From Xanthostigma xanthostigma (Eukaryota; Arthropoda; Insecta; Raphidioptera; Raphidiidae), in the NCBI GenBank assembly GCA_963575645.1, contig OY754465.1, positions 46,278,401-46,342,400 of the forward strand: a DNA stretch of 64,000 bases, read 5' to 3'. Under the pieces are notes generated by a model. That model saw only the letters and a list, made by a program, of their open reading frames with translations, did not search any database and had not been told where the DNA came from. Numbering within the stretch: the stretch's first letter is position 1; every line of letters begins with the position of its first letter. Positions 1 through 12,007 of this stretch are shown one piece after another. Position numbers and translations under genes: made by a program.

Positions 1-284
1 GAGAATATTCTCTGAAAATTTCAAATCGATCCGGCAAATATTCTTGGAGATACACGCATATTTGTAAAGACGTTCGGAGCGTTACAAAGTAGGCGCCATA
101 AAGACCAGAGTAGCAGTTATGGCACGCAATACCTGGATTGACGTTGACCCTTTTAATTGTATTTCATCAATATTTTTAAAAATAAAAAATGTCGAAATAA
201 AGCTAAAGGTTACTACTACATTTATTAATACTTCTTGTACTTTTCAAAGAAAACCCCTCTTCAGAAAAAAATCGTAACCCCTTA

Positions 285-525
285 AGGATAATTCGTGATG
301 GGTCAATAAAAGATCAATGTTCATAAATCTTTTTATCATACATTTTAATTAATTTTGATTGAATTTCGCAATTCAAACAGTCATAAAAAATGTTTCATAT
401 TGTTTTCATTATATGTTCAATAAAAATCAAACATATTTTTTGATTGTTTACTGTTTGTTACAATATTATTTATTTCTCCATTAAATTTAGCATATTTTCG
501 ACATGTTGAATGTTTGGAGGCCCTG
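285..525 (-). mobile_element. degraded hAT-like non-autonomous element, copy 1
   Basis: Read on the minus strand this stretch begins CAGGGCC and matches the interior of the element at 30145-30483 over roughly 240 bases, sharing blocks such as aacagtaaacaatcaa and gaaattcaatcaaaatt. The other copy has hAT-type ends and an 8-bp target duplication, so this is called as a relative. The end near 285 is not defined because the two copies diverge after the shared 'ttaaggggg'-like block. No coding capacity is seen. Confidence 0.6.
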
Positions 526-1288
526 AGTTCAACAGTACTCGTTTCTGGAGTAGGTACTTGTTACTGGGTCAGATCTGATATAACGAATACGAATAAATTT
601 CGACCAAATTTTACACATGATTATTTTCTTATTGACATTATGAGATGGTAATGACGAGGTCCTCCTAGAAAATGCAGGGAGGAAGACTATTTATAGGAGT
701 ATTCTTGTCTGACAGTCCGTTTTCTTGGTGACGTAACGTTTTATTATTTTTATTTGAAGTGAGTAGCGAAATAGAGTGTTTTGGAGCCATCTTGCATCTG
801 CACGTATGAATACATGTGCTCTCACAGTAGGTACCATAGCGGGACTTAAAATAGATACGTATGCATGTAGTTCATTTCCACCGGGCGGCAATTCATAACA
901 GGTTACCGTTTCATCTCACGTATCCTATCTACATAACCTACACGCGGCAGGATCTATATTGTCTATGTATACATATAGGGTGTATCGTCTGTATAGTTTC
1001 GTTTTCTGGTGGGTTTATGATTTCCAGATAGAATAGCGCGTCTCTCTCTCTCTCTCTCTCTCTCTCAATCCTGTCTTTATCTACCTATTCATCTGTCAGC
1101 ATCCTTCGAAAATAGCTGAACAGATTTCGATTTTTTGATGGGTTGATATCTTATACGGCGGTTTGTGTCTAGTTCGATAAAGCAACGGAAGTGTGTAAAA
1201 GGAAATCAACTCGGCGCATTCGCCAGACGCGGTCGCTTTGCTATCACCTAAAATCATTATACCATGGACTAAAATATTATAGATAGAC
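526..1288. other. gene-free AT-rich DNA with a TC microsatellite
   Basis: No open frame here resembles a protein I know. The only structured item is (TC)13 at 1041-1066. The rest is moderately AT-rich unique-looking sequence. Confidence 0.5.
1041..1066. repeat. (TC)13 microsatellite
   Basis: Thirteen uninterrupted TC units can be counted directly. Confidence 0.97.
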
Positions 1289-2093
1289 TACTGATGTCAA
1301 AGATACGGCCCGCGGGCCGCATCCGGCCCTCAAGTCATCTCAATACGGCCCGCAACCAGAATCTATCCAGTGAGGATTTTAGACATCCGACATCAATGAG
1401 CTTATCAAAAACAGGAGACCGCAGGTGTCTGGATCTTCAAGCTCAAGATAATTTACCCTTTTTTAACCGACTTCAACAAAAAGGAGGAGGTTCTGTGTTC
1501 GTCTGTATATTTTTTTTTATGTATGTTCACCGCTTTCTCCGTCAATTATGGACCGATTTTCAATTTTTTTTTTTTATTCGAAAGAGTGCACCTCAGAGGT
1601 GGTCCCATCGGAACCAAGTCAGAATCTGATGGTGGAATCCGGAGAAATCGAGGGAAACTCTCAAATTTCAAAGAAACGCATAATGTTTTTTATGTATGTT
1701 CACCGATTTTTAGTGTTAGATTAACACTAAAAAGAGAAAAATAAAATATTTTTAACAAAAAAATTGAACCGACTTCACACTAAAAAGTAAAAAATAATTG
1801 CGTATTGAAATGTTTTGGAGTCGGTGTAGTTCTCGGAATAGATTTCATTTTGGCTGACACCGACTCCAAAACATTTCAATACGCAATTATTTTTTACTTT
1901 TTAGTGTGAAGTCGGTTCAATTTTTTTGTTAAAAATATTTTATATTACCTTTATACCTATGAAAATTGATTCAATTAAACTAAATAAAGATTTTAATTTA
2001 GTAAGTGTTTTAGTTTTTAACTTGGAATATGGCCCGCTAAGCCACCCTAAATTTTATAAATGGCCCTTTAGAAAAATCAATCTAACACCCCTG
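1289..2093. mobile_element. hAT-like (Zaphod-type ends) element, interrupted
   Basis: The left end (tgatgtcaaagatacggcccgcgggccg) and the right end (read inward on the minus strand: CAGGGGTGTTAGATTG followed by gggccattt) match the well-known CAGGGGTGTCAAA / GGCCCGCGGGCC hAT end signature. The flanks ttatagat (left) and ctataaat (right) agree at 6 of 8 positions, compatible with an old 8-bp duplication. The middle is occupied by an unrelated fold-back repeat at 1459-1943. No transposase reading frame is visible. The exact left boundary is uncertain by a few bases. Confidence 0.6.
1459..1943 (+). mobile_element. fold-back repeat, 'accgacttcaac' family, copy 1
   Basis: It starts ttttaaccgacttcaac, runs through a non-palindromic 280-bp front and ends in a large hairpin. 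Arms 1742-1827 and 1857-1942 are 86 bases each and read as reverse complements, around a 29-base loop (1828-1856). A second copy lies at 4419-4921 with about 95% similarity by eye in the front part. It sits inside a hAT-like element. The front is similar to a repeat I recall from many insect genomes. Class unassigned, no coding frame. Confidence 0.8.
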
Positions 2094-2663
2094 CTATAAA
2101 TATTATAATAGAAGAGAGTATAGAACAGAGTATGCAATAAGAGAGTATAGAACAGAATATGCAATAATAGAGTATAGATAGAGATTATATAGTAAAGTAT
2201 AGAGTATAAAAATAATAGAGTATACACCCGTTTACTTTCAAAGATCTAGGTTTGTCATTTTTTTTGTACTTTTTCAATTGGTATCCAAATCAAAAATAAA
2301 AGGCAGCTTTTCCTCCTATAGACCCTTTTAAAACTCGTCAAGGAATTAGTGAAATTATCACGGATAACATTAGTACTATAAGACAAGAGTATTTTTTTAA
2401 GTGAAACTTATTTACACACGATGTAGAAATGGATATACCGGATGCAAAACTGCAACGATGTAACCATGGAAACGAAAACAATTCCGTAAGTTTCACTTCT
2501 GTAGTTTGTAGTATAAACAATATATCACTATAGGTGGTTGAGATTTCGAGTAATAGAGGTTTTGGGAAAGAAACGAAACATTTTTTGAGTTTTTGAGGTT
2601 TTCGACTTCGAGGTTTGACTTGAAGTTTATACTGTATTTATATACTATCTACCAAAATTCGTA
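2094..2663. other. AT-rich spacer with a short tandem repeat
   Basis: About 2110-2165 holds two units of a 27-base tandem repeat of the form gagagtatagaacag..tatgcaataa, followed by degenerate 'agagtata' repetitions to about 2235. Nothing else is recognised. Confidence 0.6.
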
Positions 2664-2880
2664 AAAAATTGGTTGTCTGTAAAGTCGGTTTACGGACGAT
2701 AGTTTTACGTGATAACGTATTCCGTAATACATAACCTAAATTTTAGTAGCTGTCAAACTTGGGCCGAAGCCTACTGCGCTCTCGCTTGCACGCACAGGGT
2801 CAGGCGGAACGTTAGGCACGTTACACTTTTTCGTGCGTGCAGCTGGTGTTTCATCAATTTATAAGACGTTTTCACGTCAA
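2664..2880 (+). repeat. dispersed repeat 'ggttgtctgtaaagtcgg', copy 1
   Basis: The opening 75 bases (aattggttgtctgtaaagtc through gtattccgtaatacataacc) and the closing block (gcacgcacagggtcaggcgg through aatttataagacgtt) recur in the same order at 49833-50483, where the middle is about 430 bases longer. No coding potential. The family type is not resolved from two copies. Confidence 0.8.
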
Positions 2881-4095
2881 AAACTTTTTGGAACAACTCT
2901 TTCAAACTAATTTATTTAAATGTGCTTATCAACGTATTCAATTAGATAGGTAACAACATTAAAACGAACGTTATTTTCCCAAAATTAAATATTGACACCA
3001 TCGAAAAAAATTTAAATGAGGTGTAAAAATATATTGTTTTTTACCTGTTTTAAGAATTTCATCTCTATCATTTTATATTATTATTGCGTCTCGGTATAAA
3101 AACGGTAGTAAAAACAAATCGAGAAGGAAAGCAGTTGTAAAGATAGGTATATATGTCAAAAAAGTAAGTCCTGCATACATCATTGAGAATATATAGAGGT
3201 GCGTAATGCTCTATGGAGTGACAAAAATGAACTAGTGTAGATTTTTCCCAACATATAAAATATTTTTTTCATAAAATATTCGATACTTTTATATTAGGAT
3301 TACAGGTTCCGACCGCCAAGTGATAGAAGTTAAATCATTCGAATTTTGACATAGTTTCTTTTTCCAAGAGGAATACGCGCAATTACCGTTCACCTCTATA
3401 ATGGATTTCAATGAATTTATGATCTACAATTACATATTGTAACCTGTAGGTTTTAAAAAGGCCTACAGAAAATTCCGCGACAGCATACGTCTATCTTCTA
3501 AGAACAATAACTATTTTTATCTTTCAAAAATTTGATATAAACATAATATTGTCTTCGCTTTAATTAATCCAGATTAACAAGATTGTACTGTATTTTCAAT
3601 CTTAACACTGTAAATACAGATCTCAGTGTATTAAGGAAAACACCCGATAGACAAAAGTCGTTTCATACTTGTGATATCGAATATTTTAAATGTTATTTTG
3701 GAAAACAATTTTCCATTAAAAAGTTTTGTTGTGATACTGTTACCAAACTTTTAGAATAGAGACGGTGTAGATTATAGAATATTATGATGTGTGAAGTTTT
3801 TCAATTTTATACGTTTTGTGTCTTCGAAGATAGTAGGTATAAATTAAGCCGCGGTTGCTTTTTTCAGAGATTAAGGATTTAGCCTTTGAGGTTTGATGTA
3901 GATTCGTAACACAGTAGCATATTATTCAGTAATATTTCCTACTATTTAAATTATACGAATAGAATTATAATTCTACCAGAAATTATTTAGATTTCAGCTT
4001 AAGATAATGAGCCTGCTATTGAATGATTGCATGAATTAGTAAGGAGTTATGGCTAATAATAATCCGTTATTTTTCGTCATCCTATAAGAATCCTG
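2881..4095. other. featureless AT-rich DNA
   Basis: I see no repeat shared with the rest of the window, no convincing reading frame and no RNA gene in this 1.2-kb stretch. Confidence 0.5.
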
Positions 4096-4420
4096 AATCT
4101 AGCCTTCCAATAGTCTGGATCTTCTCATAAACTTCAGAATATTGGTGACTAGATTATCCTGTGGAATTACTCCGTTGTATCCAAAGATGGTTGTTCTTCT
4201 GTAGCCTAGGGTCTCGTATTCGAACAGTAAATGTTCGATTATTTTGTCCTCTATTTCGCAAAATCTACAATGTGTCGATTCCTGACGCATCACAATCGTG
4301 TATAAATGTTTCCTTAGGGGTGCATGATTGGTCAAGACCCCAAACCGCTTTCATGAGTTTTGGTCTACTGAGTTTGATCAAGTCCTCTGTGAACCTATTT
4401 GAAAGGCCCACAATCATATT
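4096..4420 (-). pseudogene. LINE (non-LTR retrotransposon) C-terminal fragment
   Basis: Minus-strand translation gives a piece of the terminal region of an R1/Jockey/I-type LINE polyprotein. One frame reads ..GLSNRFTEDLIKLSRPKL.., and after a frameshift near 4340 the next reads LTNHAPLRKHLYTI..HCRFCEIED..EHLLFEYETLGYRR. This follows the usual order LSR-L-..-GLLTGH-L--HL---C--C---E--EHLLF-C-L---R, with the final Cys of the CCHC replaced by Tyr. The fragment is frameshifted, and on its upstream (right) side it is cut by the fold-back repeat at 4419. A few upstream residues may resume at 4922 (frame NWTNSQQISDWSLNPG). It is a dead relic. Confidence 0.7.
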
Positions 4421-4921
4421 TTTAACCGACTTCAACAAAAAGGAGGAGGTTCTGTGTTCGTCTGTATATTTTTTTTTTTTTATGTATGTTCACCGATTTC
4501 TTCGTCAATTATGGACCGATTTTCAATTTTTTTTTTTATTCGAAAGAGTGCACTTCCGAGGTGGTCCCATCGGAACCAAGTCAGGATCTGATGGTGGATC
4601 CCGGAGAAATCGAGGGAAACTCTCAAATTTCAAAGGCATGCATAATGTTTTTTTTTGTATGTTCACCGATTTTTAGTGTTAGATTAACACTAAAAAGAGA
4701 AAAATAAAATATTTTTAACAAAAAAATTGAACCGACTTCAAAAAAGGCACTAAAAAGTAAAAAATAATTGCGTATTGAAATGTTTTGGAGTCGGTGTCAG
4801 CCAAAATGAAATCTATTCCGAAAACGACACCGACTCCAAAACATTTCAATACGCAATTATTTTTTACTTTTTAGTACCTTTTTTGAAGTCGGTTCAATTT
4901 TTTTGTTAAAAATATTTTATT
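4419..4921 (+). mobile_element. fold-back repeat, 'accgacttcaac' family, copy 2
   Basis: Same layout as the copy at 1459-1943. The hairpin arms are 4703-4798 and 4826-4921, 96 bases each, with one mismatch noticed (ggcac versus ggtac). The 27-base loop (4799-4825) is the reverse complement of the loop in copy 1. It is inserted in a LINE fragment, so it is a mobile unit and not a fixed structure. No coding frame. Confidence 0.8.
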
Positions 4922-5780
4922 CCTATGTGAGTTTCCTGGATTTAAGCTCCAGTCAGAGATTTGCTGACTGTTGGTCCAATTTTTAACAGTTTATTGAATA
5001 TTCGTGTAAATAATTCCACAAATCGGAATTTCGCTATTAATTCGGTTTAATCCTATGCTTCTCAGTTTTTTCGAAACTATCAGTTTACTTTTTATTTTAT
5101 TCTAAAATGGAACATTTTTGAGTTTGTTAGAAGACGCTTTTTTATGGAAAAAAGAGAAAACTTTAAAATCATCGACTAAAAAATTGTAAACTTTTTTAAA
5201 ATTATAACATGAAATTTTTATTTTTTAACGCTTTCTTAAAACTCGTAATTGGCCGTTTTAACGCTCGTCTTTTTATTTACATGAATATTGAATGCGTTAA
5301 TTTTTATCGTATGTAACTAGAAATGAACCTTAAATTTAGCGAGAATTATGAACAAAATCACTGATGAAATTTATCCTATATTAATATTTAATAATAATAA
5401 TAATATTTTTTTATTTGCCAATAGAGATACATGTACCTTTATGACACGTCAATTTCCACAATCATACATAAGTAATATAAAAATTATTTAAAATTTTCTA
5501 AAAACACTATAATTAATGCATTATCCAGTAAAAAACAATTTATATTTTTTTTTGAAAAGATTTATATCATTAGTTAAGTCAAGTAGGTTAGTCCATTATA
5601 CAGAGTTGCTGCAAAACTTATTTATATCAATGCTTGCCATAGAGACTTTTATGTAGTTTTTAAAACGAGTATTATTGTCATGTCCATCCTCCGCAAAAAA
5701 ATTGAGTTTATATAATTGTGTGCATAAATCTACAGATAGAATATGAAGATGCTGGGTGTTGTCATAATTTTATAACTGAA
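4922..5780. other. AT-rich DNA, possible LINE remnant at the left edge
   Basis: The first ~60 bases may be the upstream continuation of the LINE fragment at 4096-4420. The remainder is AT-rich with a short AAT run near 5390-5405 and no recognisable gene. Confidence 0.4.
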
Positions 5781-6082
5781 GTCCGCTGCACATGAGGCTG
5801 TATTTTCCACTAGGTTTCTTGCTAGATTTCACTAATTCTCTGGCGCTGGTTTTCTTGATTGCTATTATGTGCTTGCTTCACACGAGACCTTTTTAAAAGC
5901 TTGCTCTGCAGATAGATTCGTTGAAGCAGAAGACCTAGCAAGAAAAATAGCCCTTGTTCTAATTTTAAAATTTATCTTGTGAGCTAGCAGGTGAGCCCGC
6001 AGTGACGTCATTTACAGCTTCATACCCAAACTACCGGCCAGCAGAAGTCCAAGCAATGTTTCTAGCCTCGTGTGCAGCGGCC
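5781..6082. mobile_element. short TIR element (MITE-like), copy 1
   Basis: The ends are inverted repeats: gtccgctgcacatgaggct at 5781-5799 and agcctcgtgtgcagcggcc at 6064-6082. An internal stretch (cctagcaagaaaaatagccc ... gcccgcagtgacgtca) recurs reversed at 21262-21440. The 302-bp length, TIRs and lack of an open frame point to a non-autonomous DNA transposon. No target duplication is obvious. Confidence 0.7.
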
Positions 6083-8452
6083 TAATAACATATCTCTAAT
6101 ATTGCATTACTGTGTCAATAAATGGGTGTTTTATAATATAATAGCAAACTGTAGCTAAAACTATTTGTATATTAAAATAGCCCGTAACGAAAATTATAAT
6201 TATTATGTTGTATTTCAAATTATGCCCTGTAAAAAATTAATATAAAGCATCTCCTATTTTGTAACTGAGCTTGTAGGAACATTTGCATTTCGCATTTCCA
6301 CACTCAACGTCTAATTTACGGTACGTAATTTACCGGACGCTACTAAATCTTTACCAGTACTTGTCGACGGAATGCTTGATATTATATATTAATGTACACA
6401 GAAACACCTCAAATATCGGTTGACTCAAAATGTTTTGGTCTGTCATCATAAACTTTTAACATAATGGTAATAAATGATAATGCTTTTTACTGAATGCTTC
6501 TCTACAAAATTTAAAGATATATACCTAATTGTAACAGACTGCAATCAACACTCCCAAATCAGGCAACACCTAAATGTTTCGCAAAATCTGGAAAAATCCT
6601 TAGGCGATGAGGAAAGCGAAATAAATAAGATTATAGCATTTACAAAGAAAACGGGCACATTTATAATAAACTATAAAAGTTTCTAAAGTGAACTAACAAT
6701 ACAGATTGTTCCTTATCTAGCAGTACTTAAGCTAATGTACGATGTATATTTTTGTTATTTTGTTTTATTTTATTTTTTCGCATGAATGACCAAGTTGTCA
6801 AAAATGCATTTTTAATAAAAAAAAAACACACGACGGAAGCTATGCTTTTTATGCATTTTATATTAATGTTTAAAATGTACGTATACCTACATAAAAAACA
6901 GCACAATTATTAATTTTCCCCCTCCTTTAAGGGTTATTTTTGGGATAACATTTTCCAAGAAGAGTATTTTTTCCCGAGTCTCGCGTTTTCAGTAAAAGCA
7001 ATTTCAGGAGATACAGTGTATCCTTTATGAACGTTTTCACCCCTTTAAGGGTTATTGGATAAAATGTATCGTAGATTTGTTTGCGAAGTATAATCGGTTC
7101 AGCTGTTTCGAAGATTACCTACTACGAACAGACAGACACTTCAAGTTATATATTTAGATTTGATGAATAAACACAACAGTATTATACTGCATGATATGTA
7201 GTTATATCTGCATGTACTGTACCACGTTTCGAGTGCCGAACGTGAACGTTATGTAGTATTCGATAATACATTATGGTTTGAAGATGACGTAGGACTGGAG
7301 GGCGCTAATACATGATGCAAGACTTTCGGAAACTACTCTCTCTAGAGGGACATGCATAATGTACAGTGTGTGACCTCGATTATACGTGCCGCCTTTTCCT
7401 ATTCGCTAACACTGTCACAGCTCTTCTGATAACTTGAACGAAGGAGAAGCGTCTGAATGTTCGATGTTTGATTCGTGATTTTCTTTCAACACTGATGTTT
7501 TGTCTCTCATGATTAGTTTGTAAGAAAGTAGGAAGATTTATCATTGAAGGCAAATAATAGCGATGCCGACTAGAGATTCACGGTCTGACTTGATTTTAAC
7601 TCACTTGACTTGAATTTAAATCAAGTTCAAATTAAGTATTAATATCCGAAACTCTAGCCAAGCAGTATATTATGTCAAGTGTCAAGCCAAATGGTAATAT
7701 ATCAAGTAGGTATAAAAAATTCAAATGGTTCCTCATGACTACCTGATTTTTCATCGATTTCATTATAAAAATGAAATTGTAAATTATAGGCTAAGGTTTA
7801 TAATCGTCAATATCAGCAGCCCTTAAAATTATTCTTGTATCATATTTTTAATTAATAAAGGGTTACAACGATCTTATTCAATCTTTTGGAAAATTCTGTG
7901 ACATTGAAACTCAGTTGTTCTAGCCATTCCTAACCGTGGCCTCTGGCCACCCTTCTACTAAATAATCTTAATGATAACTGAGCAACATTCAGCGGGCTGT
8001 CATTTTTTGGCACAAATGAAACATTGAAAGATTGGAATGATTTAGCCAATCCCTTGTGAGTACAGCATATAAGTTGTAAGAAGTTAAGTTTGGCTAAAAT
8101 ACTAATTTATCTATACCAAGTGGCTTATCAATAAAAGCAAACGATTTCGAATGACAACAATGAACCTTCCAATCACCCTACGTACTTGTTCCTCGATAAA
8201 AATTTGGAAAGCTACTTTTTGGAAGGTTTACAATAACGTATTCCTTGTTCGCTGTCTTTTATAGTTTGAGAAATTGTTGCAAAAGATATAGTTTCATTCT
8301 TGAAAGTGTTTACAAGAATTCGTCCAGTCAAATTATACAAATGCTCTTTCACATTGCATTTTAAATATTTGTAGAAACTGTCATTATAAATTTCGACTAT
8401 ATAGATTTTTTAAAAATCACATATTATCACAAAATTTTTAATAAAATCACAT
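6083..8452. other. AT-rich DNA with one faint retroelement-like fragment
   Basis: Around 6915-7175 the sequence pairs two 'tttaagggttat' blocks with a closing 'tcggttcagctgtttcgaag...acagacagacac' phrase. This is a very common 3'-terminal phrase of degraded insect repeats. Nothing else is recognised. Confidence 0.4.
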
Positions 8453-8690
8453 ACAGGGTGTTAGAAAAGTCCCGTAACCCCGAAAAATCTCGTAGACGAT
8501 GCATGGAATCAAAAAACGTGAAAACACGTAAAAAATATTTTTTTGAGAGCTATTTAATTACACCACACGTGAACCCCACCCCCTACTCAGCGGGTGGGGC
8601 AGTGGGCAACTTTGCATTTTTAAATGGAAACTCCTAATTTTTATTGCAGATTCGGATTTTACTACAAAAAATACCTTCGGCCAGTGTGGT
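8453..8690. repeat. partial 'CAGGGTG' repeat
   Basis: The fragment begins acagggtgtt and contains the cacccc..ctcagcgggtgggg..gcaactttgcatttttaaatggaaactcc layout that also appears in the arms of the 25851-26489 fold-back element (ccccttagcagggggaggggg..cgacttttg..aaatgggaaccccc). It appears to be a relative, not an identical copy. The right boundary is arbitrary. Confidence 0.4.
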
Positions 8691-9130
8691 GTATACTATA
8701 TTTTTCTTCATACCTCGGTCGTAAGCACGCTTATTAAATACATTAATTAATTACATATTTGTTATTTCCAGTGGTGACTTTATTGCATCGTTTAATTATG
8801 ATGTGCCAACAGTTCGACTTGGCAAATTTTCTCAAAACTTTTATTACGTGCGTTATTATAATAAAATGAGTTTAATTTATTCGCACTGAGATGTCGCAGA
8901 ACTTTTTTTGACGCTTCGCTTAGAGCCTGTGTTGAATATCACATTTGGGTACTACATGGACAACATTACACTTCTGTAGTGCACATTAAAGGTAGATCAC
9001 ATCAAAATTTAATATTCTTGGGTACATCAAAGTTGAACTTAATGACAGTGAATTGTATCAATAAATTATTATAAAATACAGTATACAGGCCTATTGCGCA
9101 TCGTCGGTGGTGCCGCTATTCTAATGCTGG

Positions 9131-9550
9131 GTTGCAGAAAGGATTGTCAAAAAATTTGAATGGACAATGACCTTAGATTGTGAACATACATATTTCTTCA
9201 TATGAAAAGCATAGTAGAATTTTAAATCTATTCTGCTCGAAAAATATAATTGATCGATTGTGACGATATTTTTCTTAAACTGTGTAGTCATGTATTTAGC
9301 ATCTTATCGTACAGTTTCTACTTCGAAACAACGTTTTTTTATGCATTTTGATCAAAATTTAGCTTGAAAAACGGGTTTTTTTCTGTATGTAACTATCATT
9401 TATTTTTGTGGAAGTACAATCTAATGCTCTAGATGACAGGGAGTTTGATTACGACATTAGACCGCTCCTGATGTATGGAAACTGAAATTATTATGATCAC
9501 AATCTAAGGTCATTGTCAAATCAAATTTTTTAACAATCCTTTCTGCAACT
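9131..9550. mobile_element. MITE-like element with ~56-bp TIRs
   Basis: The left end (gttgcagaaaggattgtcaa, then aaaatttgaatggacaatga, then ccttagattgtga) is repeated in reverse complement at 9492-9550, with a handful of mismatches. The total is 420 bp, with no coding frame. Superfamily not assigned, and no target duplication is clear. Confidence 0.75.
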
Positions 9551-9687
9551 GAGAATAAATATAAAAAGTAAAAAATGTGGAAGTTACTTTGATGTAAATT
9601 AAATGTTATACATTTTAAAGTTATATAAATACAATGTTTTATAAAAAAGGATTAAATGAAATTTTAAAACCCCCTGACTAAAAAATG

Positions 9688-9884
9688 GTAAGTAACAAAA
9701 GAAAATCCGTCGGGAGCTGCCATTCGCTGCCCTGAATTAAAAATAGGAAAATATCAATTGAAGACTACAATTATTTACATACCCAACGTGATTTTAATCA
9801 GTCACATACTCTAAAATTACAATATTTTAGTTTATTTTAGGGCAGCAAATAGCAGCCCCCGATGGATTTTCTTTGGTTACTTAC
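9688..9884. mobile_element. small fold-back/TIR element, 197 bp
   Basis: Arms 9688-9732 (gtaagtaacaaaagaaaatc...gctgccct) and 9840-9884 are imperfect reverse complements with about 5 mismatches in 45. The flanking tracts aaaaaatg and catttttt extend the symmetry. Non-coding. Confidence 0.65.
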
Positions 9885-11353
9885 TTCATTTTTTTAAATT
9901 TTATTTATCCCTTTTTTAATTACAACGTTTACATCCGTCGATGGTTTTTTAAATTTTTTAGGTTTGTTTTTTATTTTATTTTATTTCTAGCATTAAAAAT
10001 CATCGCAGATGAATTACAAACCATTTACAGAAAACCGCATATGAATTGATCAAACCGTTTTTAAGATAAATGGCGACATTCGAGTGCACACACAAACAAA
10101 CAAACAATCTCTCACCTTAAACGCATATACCTTCTCCGTTCCATCGTGGGTAAATATATGTATTTATATAAGCGCACTGTACAAAAATAACTTATCATAT
10201 ACGAAAAAACCGACTTCGTAAGATAAATATTTGTAAAATTTACTTGACTGTGGAATATTTTTGTATCTATAAAAGTTATAACCAATCAAAAACCATCTTA
10301 GAGTTATGAGCTTTATTTTCAACTTTCAATCTTGAGCCTCTTTCGTATAAAGTTGATAAAAAAGCTTAAGAACTTATTTTGCACGACTGTTCATGAACGC
10401 CCTTGTATTTATTTGGTAAAATTTCATTAAAAAAATGTATTGAAACTCATTTTGTCGAATTGATTAAAATGTATTAGCATACAAGAAATGGACTGTTTGA
10501 AGCAGTTGAGTTTAGTAACTTAATTGCCAATTTATGAAGCGATTATAGAACACTTCTTGAGCGCAAAAAGCTTGTTCATGTTGTTTTTAGTGAAACACTG
10601 AACTCTACTTAACAATACCGGGTGTCTCTAAACTCACGTATATAGCTAAGTTTATTACAGTTGCAGAATGTATATATGCTTCAAAAATCCCCTGCACTTT
10701 TGATTTTAAATCCTGTCCCCTCGCTTTCTCCCGATGCTATTTTTCAGGCGATTTTTTTTTAATTGACCACGTGTAAAAGATATAATTTTAATTTTTTTTA
10801 GTTATGTTTTTCCAGCATTTATTTCTCAATTTTTCACCTGTAGAATTTGTAGTTTGATTCCTGATGCTTTATTTGGCGTTCACGCGAACCCTTTAGCTTT
10901 AAAATAGCGTCGGGAGGACAATACGCGTTTTTAGTTATAGGTCAAAGGTTTGATATGAAGAGTATAGAAGATAGCATATATACTCTTAGATAAAAATCGG
11001 CAACTATACAAAGGGTTTCATACTACAAAATGTAGATTTACGGTAGGTATGTGATATTCGATACCTTTCAAAACGCAGACTTTCCAGAATTTTATTAGAC
11101 ATAGCATGCTATTGATTTTGCTATTGTGACAATAAAAGCACCCTCGAGAATGCAACGAGACGAGATTTGCAAGTTTACTTATCTCATAGTAATGAGAACA
11201 AGATGACAACATCCACATAATTTTTAAATAAACATGAAATGTTCTTAAAATTAAATAAATGTTTATTTTCAAAACAAAATTTTATCCCTCTTACAAGTAA
11301 AATTATAAGTACTATAGTATAAGCACCTGCATGTATAAATAATATCTCGCCAG
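9885..11353. other. AT-rich DNA with a common repeat tail
   Basis: Around 9985-10115 there is a 'gaattgatcaaaccgttttt...cacacacaaacaaacaaac' phrase typical of degraded insect repeat 3' regions. The remainder has no supported feature. Confidence 0.4.
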
Positions 11354-11575
11354 AAACATGAATGTGAAAAAAGGGCCAAGTTCGATACAAATAACCGAAA
11401 AAAAGATGTAAGATCTAAGAAGGTGCTAAGTTCTTACTTAATAAGCTTTATTACACGAGTCATTTATAAAAAATCGCCAAGTGAAATTTGGCACTTTCTT
11501 AGATCTCACTTCTTTCTTTCGACAAATTCACAAGTTTTTTTGTATCGATCATGGCCCTTTTTCACATTTATGTTT
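11354..11575. repeat. imperfect inverted repeat (fold-back), 222 bp
   Basis: The left arm (aaacatgaatgtgaaaaaag, ggcc, ttcgatacaa, agatctaagaaggtgc) reappears in reverse complement up to 11575 (..ttgtatcgatcatggcccttt, ttcacatttatgttt), with mismatches and short gaps. Non-coding. The next 430 bases to 12007 hold nothing I recognise. Confidence 0.7.
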
Positions 11576-12007
11576 TTGGTGGAATTGTATCGCAAGTAAT
11601 ATCAGCACCGACTAGACGCGAGCACTCTTCGGACGAATGACAGATGCATTTGGGTCGATGCTTCGAGCACCAGCTTGACGCTTGTGTGTGTCCAAAATCG
11701 TGAATTTTGGACAATCGTATCTTGGAAACTATTTCACCTAGACGTACAAAATTTGGAATACAGCTTCTTTATGATAACTTTAATCTCCTTTCTGTAAAAA
11801 AGAAACCAGCGTCGGAGATAGAGATGAGTCTAAAGGAGATCGAAATAGTTTCTTGTAAATGCATCCTGCTGTGCAATAACTTGGCCGGCACACTCCGTGC
11901 GCTATGATATAATGTCTATAGGTACGTAAAAGTAAATCTAAGCCTGTAAACTATAAAGCTTCTTACATCGAACTGACAAAACAGATGTTCAAGATACGTA
12001 TATATAT

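Noticed and set aside
4161-4707. Plus-strand frames of 171 and 73 codons
   Set aside because: They run across the LINE fragment on the wrong strand and into the fold-back repeat. The poly-Phe runs are T-tracts.
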